A stretch of DNA of 34,810 nucleotides from assembly GCF_009749395.1 (NCBI RefSeq), contig NZ_WBIR01000029.1, positions 1 to 34,810 of the forward strand, in the 5' to 3' direction. Each line of letters opens with the position of its first letter. Position 1 is the first letter of the stretch. The notes beneath the pieces are model-generated. The model searched no databases and was not told where the DNA came from. It was given only the letters and a program-made list of their open reading frames with translations. A program made the translations under genes and the position numbers. Positions 16,069-23,449 of the stretch are shown here, piece after piece. This stretch comes from Agromyces salentinus (lineage in GTDB: Bacteria > Actinomycetota > Actinomycetes > Actinomycetales > Microbacteriaceae).

Positions 16069-19000
16069 ATGAGCGACGACCCCACCGCCGTGCACGACGG
16101 ACTGCCCCGTTGGCCGGAGGATCCCGCGCGGTTCCTCGACACCACGTCGTGCCCCTCCTGCTTCGCGGCGCTCGGGTCCGCGCGGTGCGGCGCGTGCGGC
16201 CTCGACCTGTCCGTGCCCGAGGCCGTCGAACTCCTGGCGATCGGTCGTGGCATCCACGACGAGAGCGTGCGGCGCGCCGGCCTCATCCGCCGCATGTACG
16301 GGGCGCAGGCGACCGTGGAGGCGACCGCGCGGGCGGCCGTTCATGCGGCCGTCGAGGTCCCCCCGGCCGACATCGCCGAGGCTCGCCCGGTCGTGTCCAT
16401 GCCGATTCCCCCGGTCGGCGCGCCCGCGCACGAGGAGGCGGCCGTCCCGGGAGCAGCCGGGGGTTCCACGGCGGCAGCCGCGCCGGCGCCGGGCGAGGTG
16501 CACCGGGCGCCCCATGTCGACGCGCCGCCGGCACCCTCTCCGGCCGTGAGCCCGGGCACCGCCGACGACCGGGGCGCGGCCACCCCGCGCCGCTCCGGAG
16601 TCCAGGTCTTCCTCCTCACGCTCGGCGTGGTGCTGATCTCGGTGGCCGCGATCGTCTTCCTCTTCGTCGCCTACCTCGTGGCGAGCCTCGAGGTCAGGTC
16701 GGTCATCATCGCGGTGTCCAGCGTCCTCGTGCTCGGCGTCGCCTGGCTGCTGCGGGCACGCCGGCTCCCCGGCACGGCCGAGGGCGTGGCATCCGTCGCG
16801 GTCGTGCTGCTGCTCCTCGACGTCTGGATCGTCAGGGCCAACGGTCTCTTCGGCTCCGATCGACTCGACGGCGCGGCCTACACCGGCGGCGCGTTCCTCG
16901 TCGTCGCGGCCCTGCTGGGCGGCGCACGGGCAGCGAGCGGCATCCGCATCTCCGGACTGGCCGCCGCCGGCCTGGTGCCGACCGGCGTCTTCCTGCTCGC
17001 GCTCGGATCCACGGCCGACCCCGGAACCGGCGTCTGGGCCGGCGGGCTCGCCGCCTCGGTGGTCGGTTCGCTGTCGGTCATCGCGGTGCGTGCCACCGAG
17101 CGCATCGTCCTCGTGGCTGCCGGCTACGCGGGCGGGGTCATCGCGATGTCCGCCGCAGCGACGGCCCTTCCCGACGTGGCGTGGCACCAGGCGTGGACCT
17201 TCCTCGGGTGCGCCCTCGCGTGGGCCCTCGCATTCGTCATGGTGCGCCGCCTTCCCCAGGCGGCCTGGTCGGATGCCGCGGCCGTCGCCGTCGGGCTCTC
17301 GCTCGCGCTCGCGCCGGCCGTCTCTGTCTTCACCGAGCTCGATTCCGAGACCGCGATCTGGCTGGCCCCGGCCGCGACCGGGCTCGTCGCCTGCCTGCTC
17401 GCGGCCCTGGTCGGTCGACGCACGCCCCGGCGGGCCGCATCATGGGCGCTCGGTGCCGGGCTCATCGTGGCCGGATCGACGGCCGTCTTCGGGGTCGTGA
17501 TCGGCATCGCCGCCATCGCCACCCGGGTCTCCGGTTCGGTTCCGCCGTGGTGGGGGCCGGCTGCCACGCCTGCGTTCGACGCGCTGCGCGTCGGCGCCGC
17601 CGTGGTGCCGCTCATCGTCGCCCTCGGCGCGACGGCGGTGCTGCTGCTGGTCGGTCGACTCGGAGCCCTGCTCTCGATCCCCCTCGGTGCCTTCGCGATC
17701 ACCGTCCTGTTCACCGGCGCGATGGTGCCGAGCGCCGCGGGCTCGGCGGCCGTGCTGCTCGGCCTCGGCGTCGCCGCCCTGCTCGCCGCCGCATTCGTGC
17801 GGTTCCCGGGCGGACGCGATGCCGCGGTCACCGCCGTGCTCGCCTCGGTGGGCGTCGTCGGCGCGGCGCTCGGGTGGATCGTCGGCTCCGCCGATGCCAC
17901 GACCTGGGTGTGGGTCGCGGTGATCGCGCTGCTCGTCGTGCTCGGCGGCCGCGTCCTGTCGGCCAGAATCTGGCCGGGCGCGGCCGCAGAGGCCGTCGGG
18001 ACCCTGCATTCCGCCGTCCTGGGCGTGCTGCTCGCGACGACGCTCGGCGCGCTCACGCCATGGCTCGCCGCCATCGGCGCGGTGCTCCAGACGCCTCCCT
18101 CGGCCGGCTGGGTCGTCCTCGGCACGGGTGCGGCGGTGCTCGTCGCGCTCGCGTCACTGGTCCCGATCGGAACCATGGGCGACCGGATCGCGTTCGCCGT
18201 TCCGATGCTCGCCGCGGCGATGCTCTCGATGGCCGCCATCCTGACCGGTGGCTGGTCCGACGCCGTCGACTGGCTCCCGGCGGCTGCACTCGCCGTGGCA
18301 GGCATCCCATGGCTCCGGCGCACCATGCCGCAGGCGTTCCGGGCGGTCTTCGGCGCTCTCGTGCCGCTCGCCTCCGCGACAGCCGCAGGCACCCTCGCCG
18401 TCGTCCTGCTCGATCCGGTCTCCGTCGGGTACGTGCTGGCCGGCGTCGCGCTCGTCGCGGCCGGAGCGGCCCACGTGCGCGCCCGTCCCGACCCGGACGG
18501 GGCGGCCGCAACCTGGATCTTCGCAACGATCGTGGTCGCGCTGTCCGCACTCGTGTCGGCGATCGTGACGCCGGCCGAGCCCTGGCTGATCCTCGCAGTA
18601 CTCAGCCCGGTGCCGATCGTGCTCTGCGCCGTCGCAGGCGACCCGATCGCCGGCAGCGCTCCGACGCGTCACCTGTCGTGGCTGAGCGCGGGCCTGGCCA
18701 TCGCATCCGTCTTCGCCTGGCTCGCCGGCAACGGGGTCGACGACGTCGAGGCCTACACGCTGCCGCTCGCGGCCCTCCTGGCCGCGTCCGCGGTCCTCAT
18801 CACCTGGCGGCGCACGCCGGCCGCCGCATCCGGCACGTCGCAGGGCCGCACGCTGCTCTTCACGGCCGCAGCCGCGGTCGCCGTGCTGCCGAGCATCGGC
18901 TCGACCTCCGACTCGGACGTGCGCACGCTCGTCCTCGTCACCGGCGGCGCCATCGTGATGCTCGCGGCGATGTTCCTGCCGGAGTCGAGTCGCGGCGTTC

Positions 19001-19857
19001 CAGCCCGGCTGCTCGCCGTCTGGACCGGTTGGACGGCAGCGTCCCTGGGTGCCGCCGTCCGTGGGACGGCGGTCGCCGTCGGCGAGGAGAGCCCCCTGCC
19101 GATCGAGTTCTGGCCGCTCCTCGCCACGGCCTGCGGCTTCGCGGTCGCCATCGCCTGGGCGAGGACGGCCTCGCGACCCGCGATCGTCGCCGAGTGGCTC
19201 GCGGCGGCATCCGTCATGGCCGGCGTGGTCCCGACCATCGCCGCGATCGTGCTGGGCGATGCCGCGACGCTGCGGGCCGGGGTGCTCGTCACCCTCCTGG
19301 GCGCGGCGATGGTGGCGAGCACCGCGATGCGCGGTCGCCCGTTCGCCGGGCCGGTGTTCGGTTGGACGACACGCGGCGCCCTCGTCGTCGGTGGGCTCTT
19401 CGCCCTCGCGAGCGGCAACGTCGACCCGTTCGACGTGGTCACGGTCCCGATCGGGCTCGCGCTCGTCGCCGCCGGTGCGATCACCATGACCCGAGGGCCG
19501 ATCGGCACCTGGCCGAGCCTGGGGCCGGGCCTCGCGGTGCTGCTGCTTCCCGCGCTCGGGGCCGACTTCACCGACGCGCAGCTGTGGCGCGTCATCGCGC
19601 TGGGCGTCGCCTCGCTCGCCATCCTGCTCGTCGGGGTGCAGCGACGACTTCAGGCCCCGTTCGTGCTCGGCGGCGGCGTGCTGCTGATCCATGCCGTCGT
19701 GCAACTGTGGCCGGCCATCACGGTGCTCTACGAGGCCGTGTGGTGGTGGCTGTGGCTCGGCATCGCGGGCGTCGTGCTCGTCGTGCTCGCGGCGACCTAC
19801 GAACGGCAGATGCGGCTCGCCCGCAGCGCCTTCAGGTCGGTCGCGTCCATGCGCTGA
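16069..19857 (+). CDS. Giant polytopic membrane protein with N-terminal zinc ribbon (SCO7613-type)
   Basis: A 1262-residue protein. Residues 25-48 hold a zinc-ribbon-like pair of Cys motifs (C28/C31 and C40/C43), followed by a helical stretch to about 80. A Pro/Ala-rich linker runs to about 180. From there to the end hydrophobic helices follow almost without pause, probably about thirty, with no large soluble loop. This is the layout of actinobacterial proteins annotated as SCO7613 C-terminal-domain membrane proteins; their function is unknown. GGTGGAG precedes the ATG at 16069; the frame upstream is not conserved-looking. It lies alone between tRNA-Pro and tRNA-Gly. A small GGCCCG/CGGGCC hairpin (19858-19882) follows the stop. 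I see no transport or enzyme motif. Confidence 0.85.
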   Translation: MSDDPTAVHDGLPRWPEDPARFLDTTSCPSCFAALGSARCGACGLDLSVPEAVELLAIGRGIHDESVRRAGLIRRMYGAQATVEATARAAVHAAVEVPPADIAEARPVVSMPIPPVGAPAHEEAAVPGAAGGSTAAAAPAPGEVHRAPHVDAPPAPSPAVSPGTADDRGAATPRRSGVQVFLLTLGVVLISVAAIVFLFVAYLVASLEVRSVIIAVSSVLVLGVAWLLRARRLPGTAEGVASVAVVLLLLDVWIVRANGLFGSDRLDGAAYTGGAFLVVAALLGGARAASGIRISGLAAAGLVPTGVFLLALGSTADPGTGVWAGGLAASVVGSLSVIAVRATERIVLVAAGYAGGVIAMSAAATALPDVAWHQAWTFLGCALAWALAFVMVRRLPQAAWSDAAAVAVGLSLALAPAVSVFTELDSETAIWLAPAATGLVACLLAALVGRRTPRRAASWALGAGLIVAGSTAVFGVVIGIAAIATRVSGSVPPWWGPAATPAFDALRVGAAVVPLIVALGATAVLLLVGRLGALLSIPLGAFAITVLFTGAMVPSAAGSAAVLLGLGVAALLAAAFVRFPGGRDAAVTAVLASVGVVGAALGWIVGSADATTWVWVAVIALLVVLGGRVLSARIWPGAAAEAVGTLHSAVLGVLLATTLGALTPWLAAIGAVLQTPPSAGWVVLGTGAAVLVALASLVPIGTMGDRIAFAVPMLAAAMLSMAAILTGGWSDAVDWLPAAALAVAGIPWLRRTMPQAFRAVFGALVPLASATAAGTLAVVLLDPVSVGYVLAGVALVAAGAAHVRARPDPDGAAATWIFATIVVALSALVSAIVTPAEPWLILAVLSPVPIVLCAVAGDPIAGSAPTRHLSWLSAGLAIASVFAWLAGNGVDDVEAYTLPLAALLAASAVLITWRRTPAAASGTSQGRTLLFTAAAAVAVLPSIGSTSDSDVRTLVLVTGGAIVMLAAMFLPESSRGVPARLLAVWTGWTAASLGAAVRGTAVAVGEESPLPIEFWPLLATACGFAVAIAWARTASRPAIVAEWLAAASVMAGVVPTIAAIVLGDAATLRAGVLVTLLGAAMVASTAMRGRPFAGPVFGWTTRGALVVGGLFALASGNVDPFDVVTVPIGLALVAAGAITMTRGPIGTWPSLGPGLAVLLLPALGADFTDAQLWRVIALGVASLAILLVGVQRRLQAPFVLGGGVLLIHAVVQLWPAITVLYEAVWWWLWLGIAGVVLVVLAATYERQMRLARSAFRSVASMR

Positions 19858-19893
19858 GGCCCGCTGCTGCACGAACCGGGCCGCCGCGTGTAC

Positions 19894-19899
19894 TACGAT
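19894..19899 (+). promoter_or_regulatory. Probable -10 box of tRNA-Gly (TACGAT)
   Basis: TACGAT stands 25 nt before the mature tRNA-Gly 5' end, a suitable distance for a tRNA promoter. The -35 region 17 nt upstream (ACGAAC, 19871-19876) is weak. Confidence 0.45.
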
Positions 19900-19924
19900 G
19901 ATCTGGTGCCCGCGAGCGGGTCAC

Positions 19925-19998
19925 GGGGATGTAGCTCAATGGTAGAGCCTCAGTCTTCCAAACTGATCACGCGGGTTCGATTCCCGTCATCCCCTCCA
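19925..19998 (+). tRNA. tRNA-Gly (anticodon TCC)
   Basis: Acceptor GGGGATG pairs with CATCCCC, discriminator T, and CCA is encoded (19996-19998). D-arm TAGCTCAATGGTAGAGC; anticodon arm TCAGT-CTTCCAA-ACTGA with anticodon TCC; T-arm with GGTTCGATTCC. It reads GGA glycine codons. It is followed by a terminator hairpin. Confidence 0.97.
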
Positions 19999-20003
19999 TC
20001 TGG

Positions 20004-20033
20004 AGCCCTGGTCCGAGCATCTCGGCCGGGGCT
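20004..20033 (+). terminator. Terminator hairpin behind tRNA-Gly
   Basis: AGCCCTGGTCCGAG pairs with CTCGGCCGGGGCT around the loop CAT, with one bulged T and one G-T pair. It begins six bases after the encoded CCA. A second short G/C hairpin (GGGGGG-TTCT-CCCCC, 20076-20090) lies 43 bp further on. Confidence 0.65.
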
Positions 20034-20112
20034 TCGCTCGTCTGACGCCTGGGCCCTCCGTCGCTGTCGCGTTTCGGGGGGTTCTCCCCCGCCCATCACG
20101 GGGGCGACCCGC

Positions 20113-20142
20113 CTGACGGCAGCCGTGCCCCGTCCATACCGT
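20113..20142 (+). promoter_or_regulatory. Promoter candidate for the 20186 membrane-protein gene
   Basis: CTGACG (20113-20118) and TACCGT (20137-20142) are spaced 18 nt apart, with a 43-nt leader to the ATG. The same -35 hexamer is used at pepN. Confidence 0.45.
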
Positions 20143-20185
20143 CTCCCTGTGCCCCGACATCCGGGCGCGTCAGGGGGAACACACC

Positions 20186-21160
20186 ATGTCCATCGTCACC
20201 GATCAGGACCGGCCCGGTTCCATACTCCGGGCTCCGCAGGCGATCCGCTGGCATCGGCCGCTCATGGTCCTGGCAGCCGCCAGCGCCCTCGTGGCGCTCA
20301 TGTCCCTCGTCGGGCTGCTCGTGGACCAGCGCGAGCTCGTCGGCGCGCCGATCTGGGCGAAGCCGCTCAAGTTCGGCGTCTCGATCCTCATCTACGCGGT
20401 CACCTGGGCGTGGCTGATCGGACAGCTGCGCCGCTTCCGGCGAACAGCCTGGTGGGCCGGCACCGTGATCTCCGTCACGCTCCTGCTCGAACTCGCGATC
20501 CTCGTCCTGCAGGTCCTGCGCGGCCATCGCAGCCACTTCAACAACGGCAGCGCATTCGATGAGACGCTCTGGTCGATCATGGGCACCGCGATCGTCGTGC
20601 TCTGGCTCGCGACCCTCGTCGCCGCGATCCTGCTCTGGTTCACGCCCGGGCCGGATCGGGCCCGCACGCTGGCGATTCGCGCGGGGTCGCTCCTCAGCCT
20701 GGTCGGGCTCGCGCTGGGCTTCCTCATGACCATGCCGACGGCCGCGCAACTGGCGACCGACGGCGACATCATCGGCGCCCACACCGTCGGCGCCGTCGAC
20801 GGCGGCCCGGGCATCGCGATCCTGAACTGGTCGACCGAGCACGGCGACCTTCGGATCCCCCACTTCGTGGGGATGCACGCGCTCCAACTGATCCCGCTGG
20901 CGCTCCTGCTCCTCGAGTTCGCGTCCCGTCGCGTCCTCGTTCTGCGCAGTATCAGCACCCGGGTGGGCCTCGTCTGGACGATCACGGCGATGCTCGCATC
21001 CGTGGTGGCAGTCGTGACCTGGCAGGCGCTTCGGGGCCAGTCGATCGTCGCTCCTGATGCCCTCACCCTCGGTGCCGGCGCGATCATCGCCCTCGGAGGC
21101 ATCCTGGGCGTGGCGGCGAGCGTCGCCGTCGGGCGTCGCGAGTTGCGCGCGCGGGCCTGA
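20186..21160 (+). CDS. Conserved membrane protein of unknown function
   Basis: A 324-residue protein with about eight hydrophobic helices. Distinct stretches are ELVGAPIWAKPLKFGVSILI near the second helix, HRSHFNNGSAFDE before the fourth, and a polar segment HTVGAVDGGPGIAILNWSTE followed by GDLRIPHFVGMHALQ. The invariant-looking His/Asn/Asp residues in the loops could form a site, but I do not recognise the family by name. AGGGGGAA precedes the ATG. It is transcribed alone, with a promoter at 20113-20142 and a hairpin at 21176-21204. Confidence 0.85.
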   Translation: MSIVTDQDRPGSILRAPQAIRWHRPLMVLAAASALVALMSLVGLLVDQRELVGAPIWAKPLKFGVSILIYAVTWAWLIGQLRRFRRTAWWAGTVISVTLLLELAILVLQVLRGHRSHFNNGSAFDETLWSIMGTAIVVLWLATLVAAILLWFTPGPDRARTLAIRAGSLLSLVGLALGFLMTMPTAAQLATDGDIIGAHTVGAVDGGPGIAILNWSTEHGDLRIPHFVGMHALQLIPLALLLLEFASRRVLVLRSISTRVGLVWTITAMLASVVAVVTWQALRGQSIVAPDALTLGAGAIIALGGILGVAASVAVGRRELRARA

Positions 21161-21175
21161 CTCGATGAACCGACG

Positions 21176-21204
21176 GGACGAGCGGATGCCGCATCCGCTC
21201 GTCC
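21176..21204 (+). terminator. Terminator: near-continuous palindrome with GGATGC core
   Basis: GGACGAGCGGATGC and GCATCCGCTCGTCC are exact reverse complements separated by a single C. Allowing for a minimal loop, the stem is about 13 bp. It starts 16 bp after the preceding stop codon. Its core is the GGATGC word also found in the hairpins at 12255 and 23396. Confidence 0.75.
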
Positions 21205-21245
21205 AGCCGACTGACCCGGCCCACCTCAGCCCAGCCTTCCCTTCC

Positions 21246-21273
21246 TTGAAATACTGGGGATGCCGCGTAGCGT
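21246..21273 (+). promoter_or_regulatory. Promoter of dps (TTGAAA-16-TAGCGT)
   Basis: TTGAAA at 21246-21251 and TAGCGT at 21268-21273 are separated by 16 nt, leaving a 43-nt leader to the dps ATG. I see no OxyR or DtxR box overlapping it. The leader contains an interrupted repeat, CCTGA ... TCAGG. Confidence 0.55.
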
Positions 21274-21316
21274 TGCACCTGACAGACGTACAGAAGCTTC
21301 AGGGAAGGTGGACCAG

Positions 21317-21805
21317 ATGACCGACATCCAGACCGCACCGCAGACCGGTTCGACGGCCGATGTGGCCACGGGTGTGGCGCAGTACCTCACGCCGATCGTG
21401 CACGAGCTCGTCGCACTCGCCGTGAACGGCAAGCAGGCGCACTGGCACGTCCGCGGAGCGAACTTCATCGCCGTGCACGAGCTCATCGACACCGTCGTGG
21501 AGCACGCCCAGGACTGGTCGGACACCGCCGCCGAGCGCGTGGTCGCGCTGGGCCTGCCGATCGACGGTCGCCTCTCGACCGTCGCCGCGAAGAGCGGGGC
21601 TGCGAACCCCAAGCTCGGATTCCTCCCCTACGACGAGGCCATCGCCGACGTGGTGGCGCAGATCGACCTCGCCACGCAGCGCGTGAACGCCGCCATCGAG
21701 GGCCTCGCGGAGCTCGACCCCGCCAGCCAGGACGTCGCCATCGAGATCCGTCGCGGCCTCGACAAGGACCGCTGGTTCCTCACCTCGCACGTCGCCGTGA
21801 AGTGA
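21317..21805 (+). CDS. dps: Dps-type DNA-protection / ferritin-like protein
   Basis: A 12-mer mini-ferritin that oxidises Fe(II) with peroxide, stores iron and shields DNA in stress or stationary phase. The protein has 162 residues. The ferroxidase residues follow the Dps spacing exactly: H42, H54, D58, D69 and E73 (H-x11-H-x3-D-x10-D-x3-E) within QAHWHVRGANFIAVHELIDTV and AQDWSDTAAERVVALG. The N-terminal tail is short and not strongly basic, so DNA binding, if any, is by other means. ATG at 21317 with GGAAGGTGG upstream. Confidence 0.96.
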   Translation: MTDIQTAPQTGSTADVATGVAQYLTPIVHELVALAVNGKQAHWHVRGANFIAVHELIDTVVEHAQDWSDTAAERVVALGLPIDGRLSTVAAKSGAANPKLGFLPYDEAIADVVAQIDLATQRVNAAIEGLAELDPASQDVAIEIRRGLDKDRWFLTSHVAVK

Positions 21806-21846
21806 TCGCCTCGAAGAGGTGACGGGCTGACGGGCCCGGGTGCAGA

Positions 21847-22584
21847 ATGACCGGTATGCCGGCCGATGCACCCGGGCCCGAGCCGTCTCCCGAACCGCCG
21901 GGCGGCGCGGAACCATCGCGCCCGCCCCTCACGGATGCGCAGAAGTCGTTGAGGGCCCAGATGCTCGCGACCGAGCACTGGAGCCTGCTGGCGTCCCGCT
22001 CGACCACGCAGAGCGAGGTGCTCACGCGCATCGCGATCTTCCTGACGCTCGTCTCCGCCGGCCTGGTCACGCTCGGCGTGCTCGGCAATGCGACCGCGTT
22101 CAGCGGATGGTTCGGCGTCGCCGCGCTCGGCGTCCTGTTCCTGCTCGTGCTCCTCGGGCTCATCACCCAGATCCGCGTGTTCAACACGGCGACCGAGGAC
22201 CTCGTCTACGTGCTCGCGATGAACCGCCTGCGTGCGGCCTACGTGGACCTCGATCCCGGCATCGAGCGCTACTTCATGATGGGCACCACCGATGACGGCA
22301 CCGGCATCGATCGCACCTACTACGCCTTCGCCGTCCGGTCCAGGACGCAGATCCTCGGCAGCTCCATGATGCTGATCCTCCTCGTGCACTCGGCACTGGT
22401 CGGGCTCTTCACGGGAGCGCTCCTCTTCGCGCTCACCGCATCCGTCGGCCTCGCCATCGGCATCGGCCTCGCGGTCGTGCTCATCGTCTTCGTCGGGTGG
22501 ATGTCGTGGGGATATCGCGGGTACCGGCAGGTCCTGCGCCTGCACGAGCCACTCCGCCGCGCGACGGACCAGCCCGGCGGCTGA
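21847..22584 (+). CDS. Small membrane protein of unknown function
   Basis: A 245-residue protein. The Pro-rich N-terminus (1-28) is followed by a helical soluble part, a helix pair (about 62-105), a polar middle (VYVLAMNRLRAAYVDLDPGIERYFMMGTTDDG) and a second helix pair (about 172-222), so four membrane spans in two hairpins. I do not recognise the family. The start is uncertain: ATG 21847 has no ribosome-binding site, and ATG 21856 lies 7 nt after CAGAAT, which could serve a leaderless start three codons later. It follows dps by 41 bp and ends just before a minisatellite. Confidence 0.78.
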   Translation: MTGMPADAPGPEPSPEPPGGAEPSRPPLTDAQKSLRAQMLATEHWSLLASRSTTQSEVLTRIAIFLTLVSAGLVTLGVLGNATAFSGWFGVAALGVLFLLVLLGLITQIRVFNTATEDLVYVLAMNRLRAAYVDLDPGIERYFMMGTTDDGTGIDRTYYAFAVRSRTQILGSSMMLILLVHSALVGLFTGALLFALTASVGLAIGIGLAVVLIVFVGWMSWGYRGYRQVLRLHEPLRRATDQPGG

Positions 22585-22607
22585 CGGGCGCGGAACGGGA
22601 TCGGCGC

Positions 22608-22693
22608 GGTCGGCGTCGGCGCGGTCGGCGTCCCGGCGGTCGGCGTCCCGGGCGGTCGGCGTCGGCGTGGTCGGCGTCCCGGCGGTCGGCGTC
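22608..22693. repeat. Minisatellite: six copies of GGTCGGCGTC
   Basis: The 10-mer GGTCGGCGTC occurs perfectly at 22608, 22623, 22638, 22654, 22669 and 22684, giving periods of 15, 15, 16, 15 and 15 bp; the 5-6 bp between copies vary (GGCGC, CCGGC, CCGGGC, GGCGT, CCGGC). It fills the gap between two convergent genes, and the last copy overlaps the stop codon of the response regulator. It is not coding in either neighbour. Confidence 0.9.
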
Positions 22694-23354
22694 AGCGCTG
22701 CAGCCAGGCGAGCACCGCGAGCACACGACGGTGATCGGTGCCCGAGTCCTCGAGCGCGAGCTTCTGGAAGATGGAGGTCACGTTCTTCTCGACGGCCCCG
22801 ACGCCGATGAAGAGCTGCTTCGCGATGCCGGCGTTCGTGCGGCCCTCGGCCATGAGCGCCATGACCTCGCGCTCGCGCGGCGTGAGCGAGGCGAGCGGAT
22901 CGCTCCGGCGCCCGAGGAGTTCGCGCACGACCTGCGGATCGAGGACGGTGCCGCCCTGGCTGACGCGCTCGACGGCGTCCTGCAACTCGTCGAGCGACGC
23001 GACGCGATCCTTCAGGAGGTATCCCATGCCGCCCTCACCGGAGGACAGCAGCTCGTTCGCGTACGTGCCCTCCACGTACTGGCTGAGCAGCAGGACCCCG
23101 ACGCGTGGGAGGCGGCGCCGGATCTCGATCGCGGCGCGGACGCCCTCGTCGCGGAACGTCGGCGGCATGCGCACGTCGAGCACCGCGACATCCGGAGCCG
23201 TGCGCTCGAGTGCGGCGAGGAGCGACTCGGCGTCGCCGTAGGCGGCGATCGTCTCGAACCCGGCCTCGCCGAACAACCGGACGAGCCCCTCGCGGAGCAG
23301 CACGGAGTCCTCGGCCAGCACGATGCGCAGGGGTACGCCGGTCGGGTCGGTCAT
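22692..23354 (-). CDS. NarL/FixJ-family response regulator
   Basis: A two-component transcription factor of 220 residues. The receiver domain (8-125) has the acidic pair E15/D16, phospho-acceptor D60 (VAVLDVRMPP) and the conserved Lys in GYLLKDRV. The C-terminal LuxR-type HTH (about 155-215) begins LTPREREVMALMAEGRTNAGIAKQLFIGVGAVEKNV. GGAGGGC precedes the ATG at 23354. It follows its histidine kinase by 95 bp, but a strong hairpin sits between them, so it may be expressed at a different level from the kinase. The frame upstream of the ATG would run into that hairpin and is not conserved. Confidence 0.93.
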   Translation of the reverse strand: MTDPTGVPLRIVLAEDSVLLREGLVRLFGEAGFETIAAYGDAESLLAALERTAPDVAVLDVRMPPTFRDEGVRAAIEIRRRLPRVGVLLLSQYVEGTYANELLSSGEGGMGYLLKDRVASLDELQDAVERVSQGGTVLDPQVVRELLGRRSDPLASLTPREREVMALMAEGRTNAGIAKQLFIGVGAVEKNVTSIFQKLALEDSGTDHRRVLAVLAWLQR

Positions 23355-23395
23355 GCCCTCCACAGTACCGATGGGCACCGGAGCGAGGCGCCACG

Positions 23396-23444
23396 GATGC
23401 CGCGACGGGGGCATCGCACGAAGCGAGGCCCCCGTCGCGGCATC
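23396..23444 (-). terminator. 16-bp hairpin between histidine kinase and response regulator genes
   Basis: GATGCCGCGACGGGGG (23396-23411) pairs perfectly with 23429-23444 around a 17-nt loop, five bases after the kinase stop codon. It could terminate or attenuate the kinase message, or be a processing/stability element within one operon. Confidence 0.7.
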
Positions 23445-23449
23445 GCGCC

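Noticed and set aside
15789..19998. tRNA-flanked segment considered as an integrative element
   Set aside because: No integrase, no direct repeat of a tRNA 3' end and base composition like the surroundings.
20076..20090. GGGGGG-TTCT-CCCCC hairpin as a main terminator
   Set aside because: A better hairpin stands directly behind tRNA-Gly; this one may be only a secondary structure in the intergenic region.
22608..22693. Tandem repeats considered as a CRISPR array
   Set aside because: Unit is 10 bp with 5-6-bp gaps; no 20-40-bp spacers and no cas genes.
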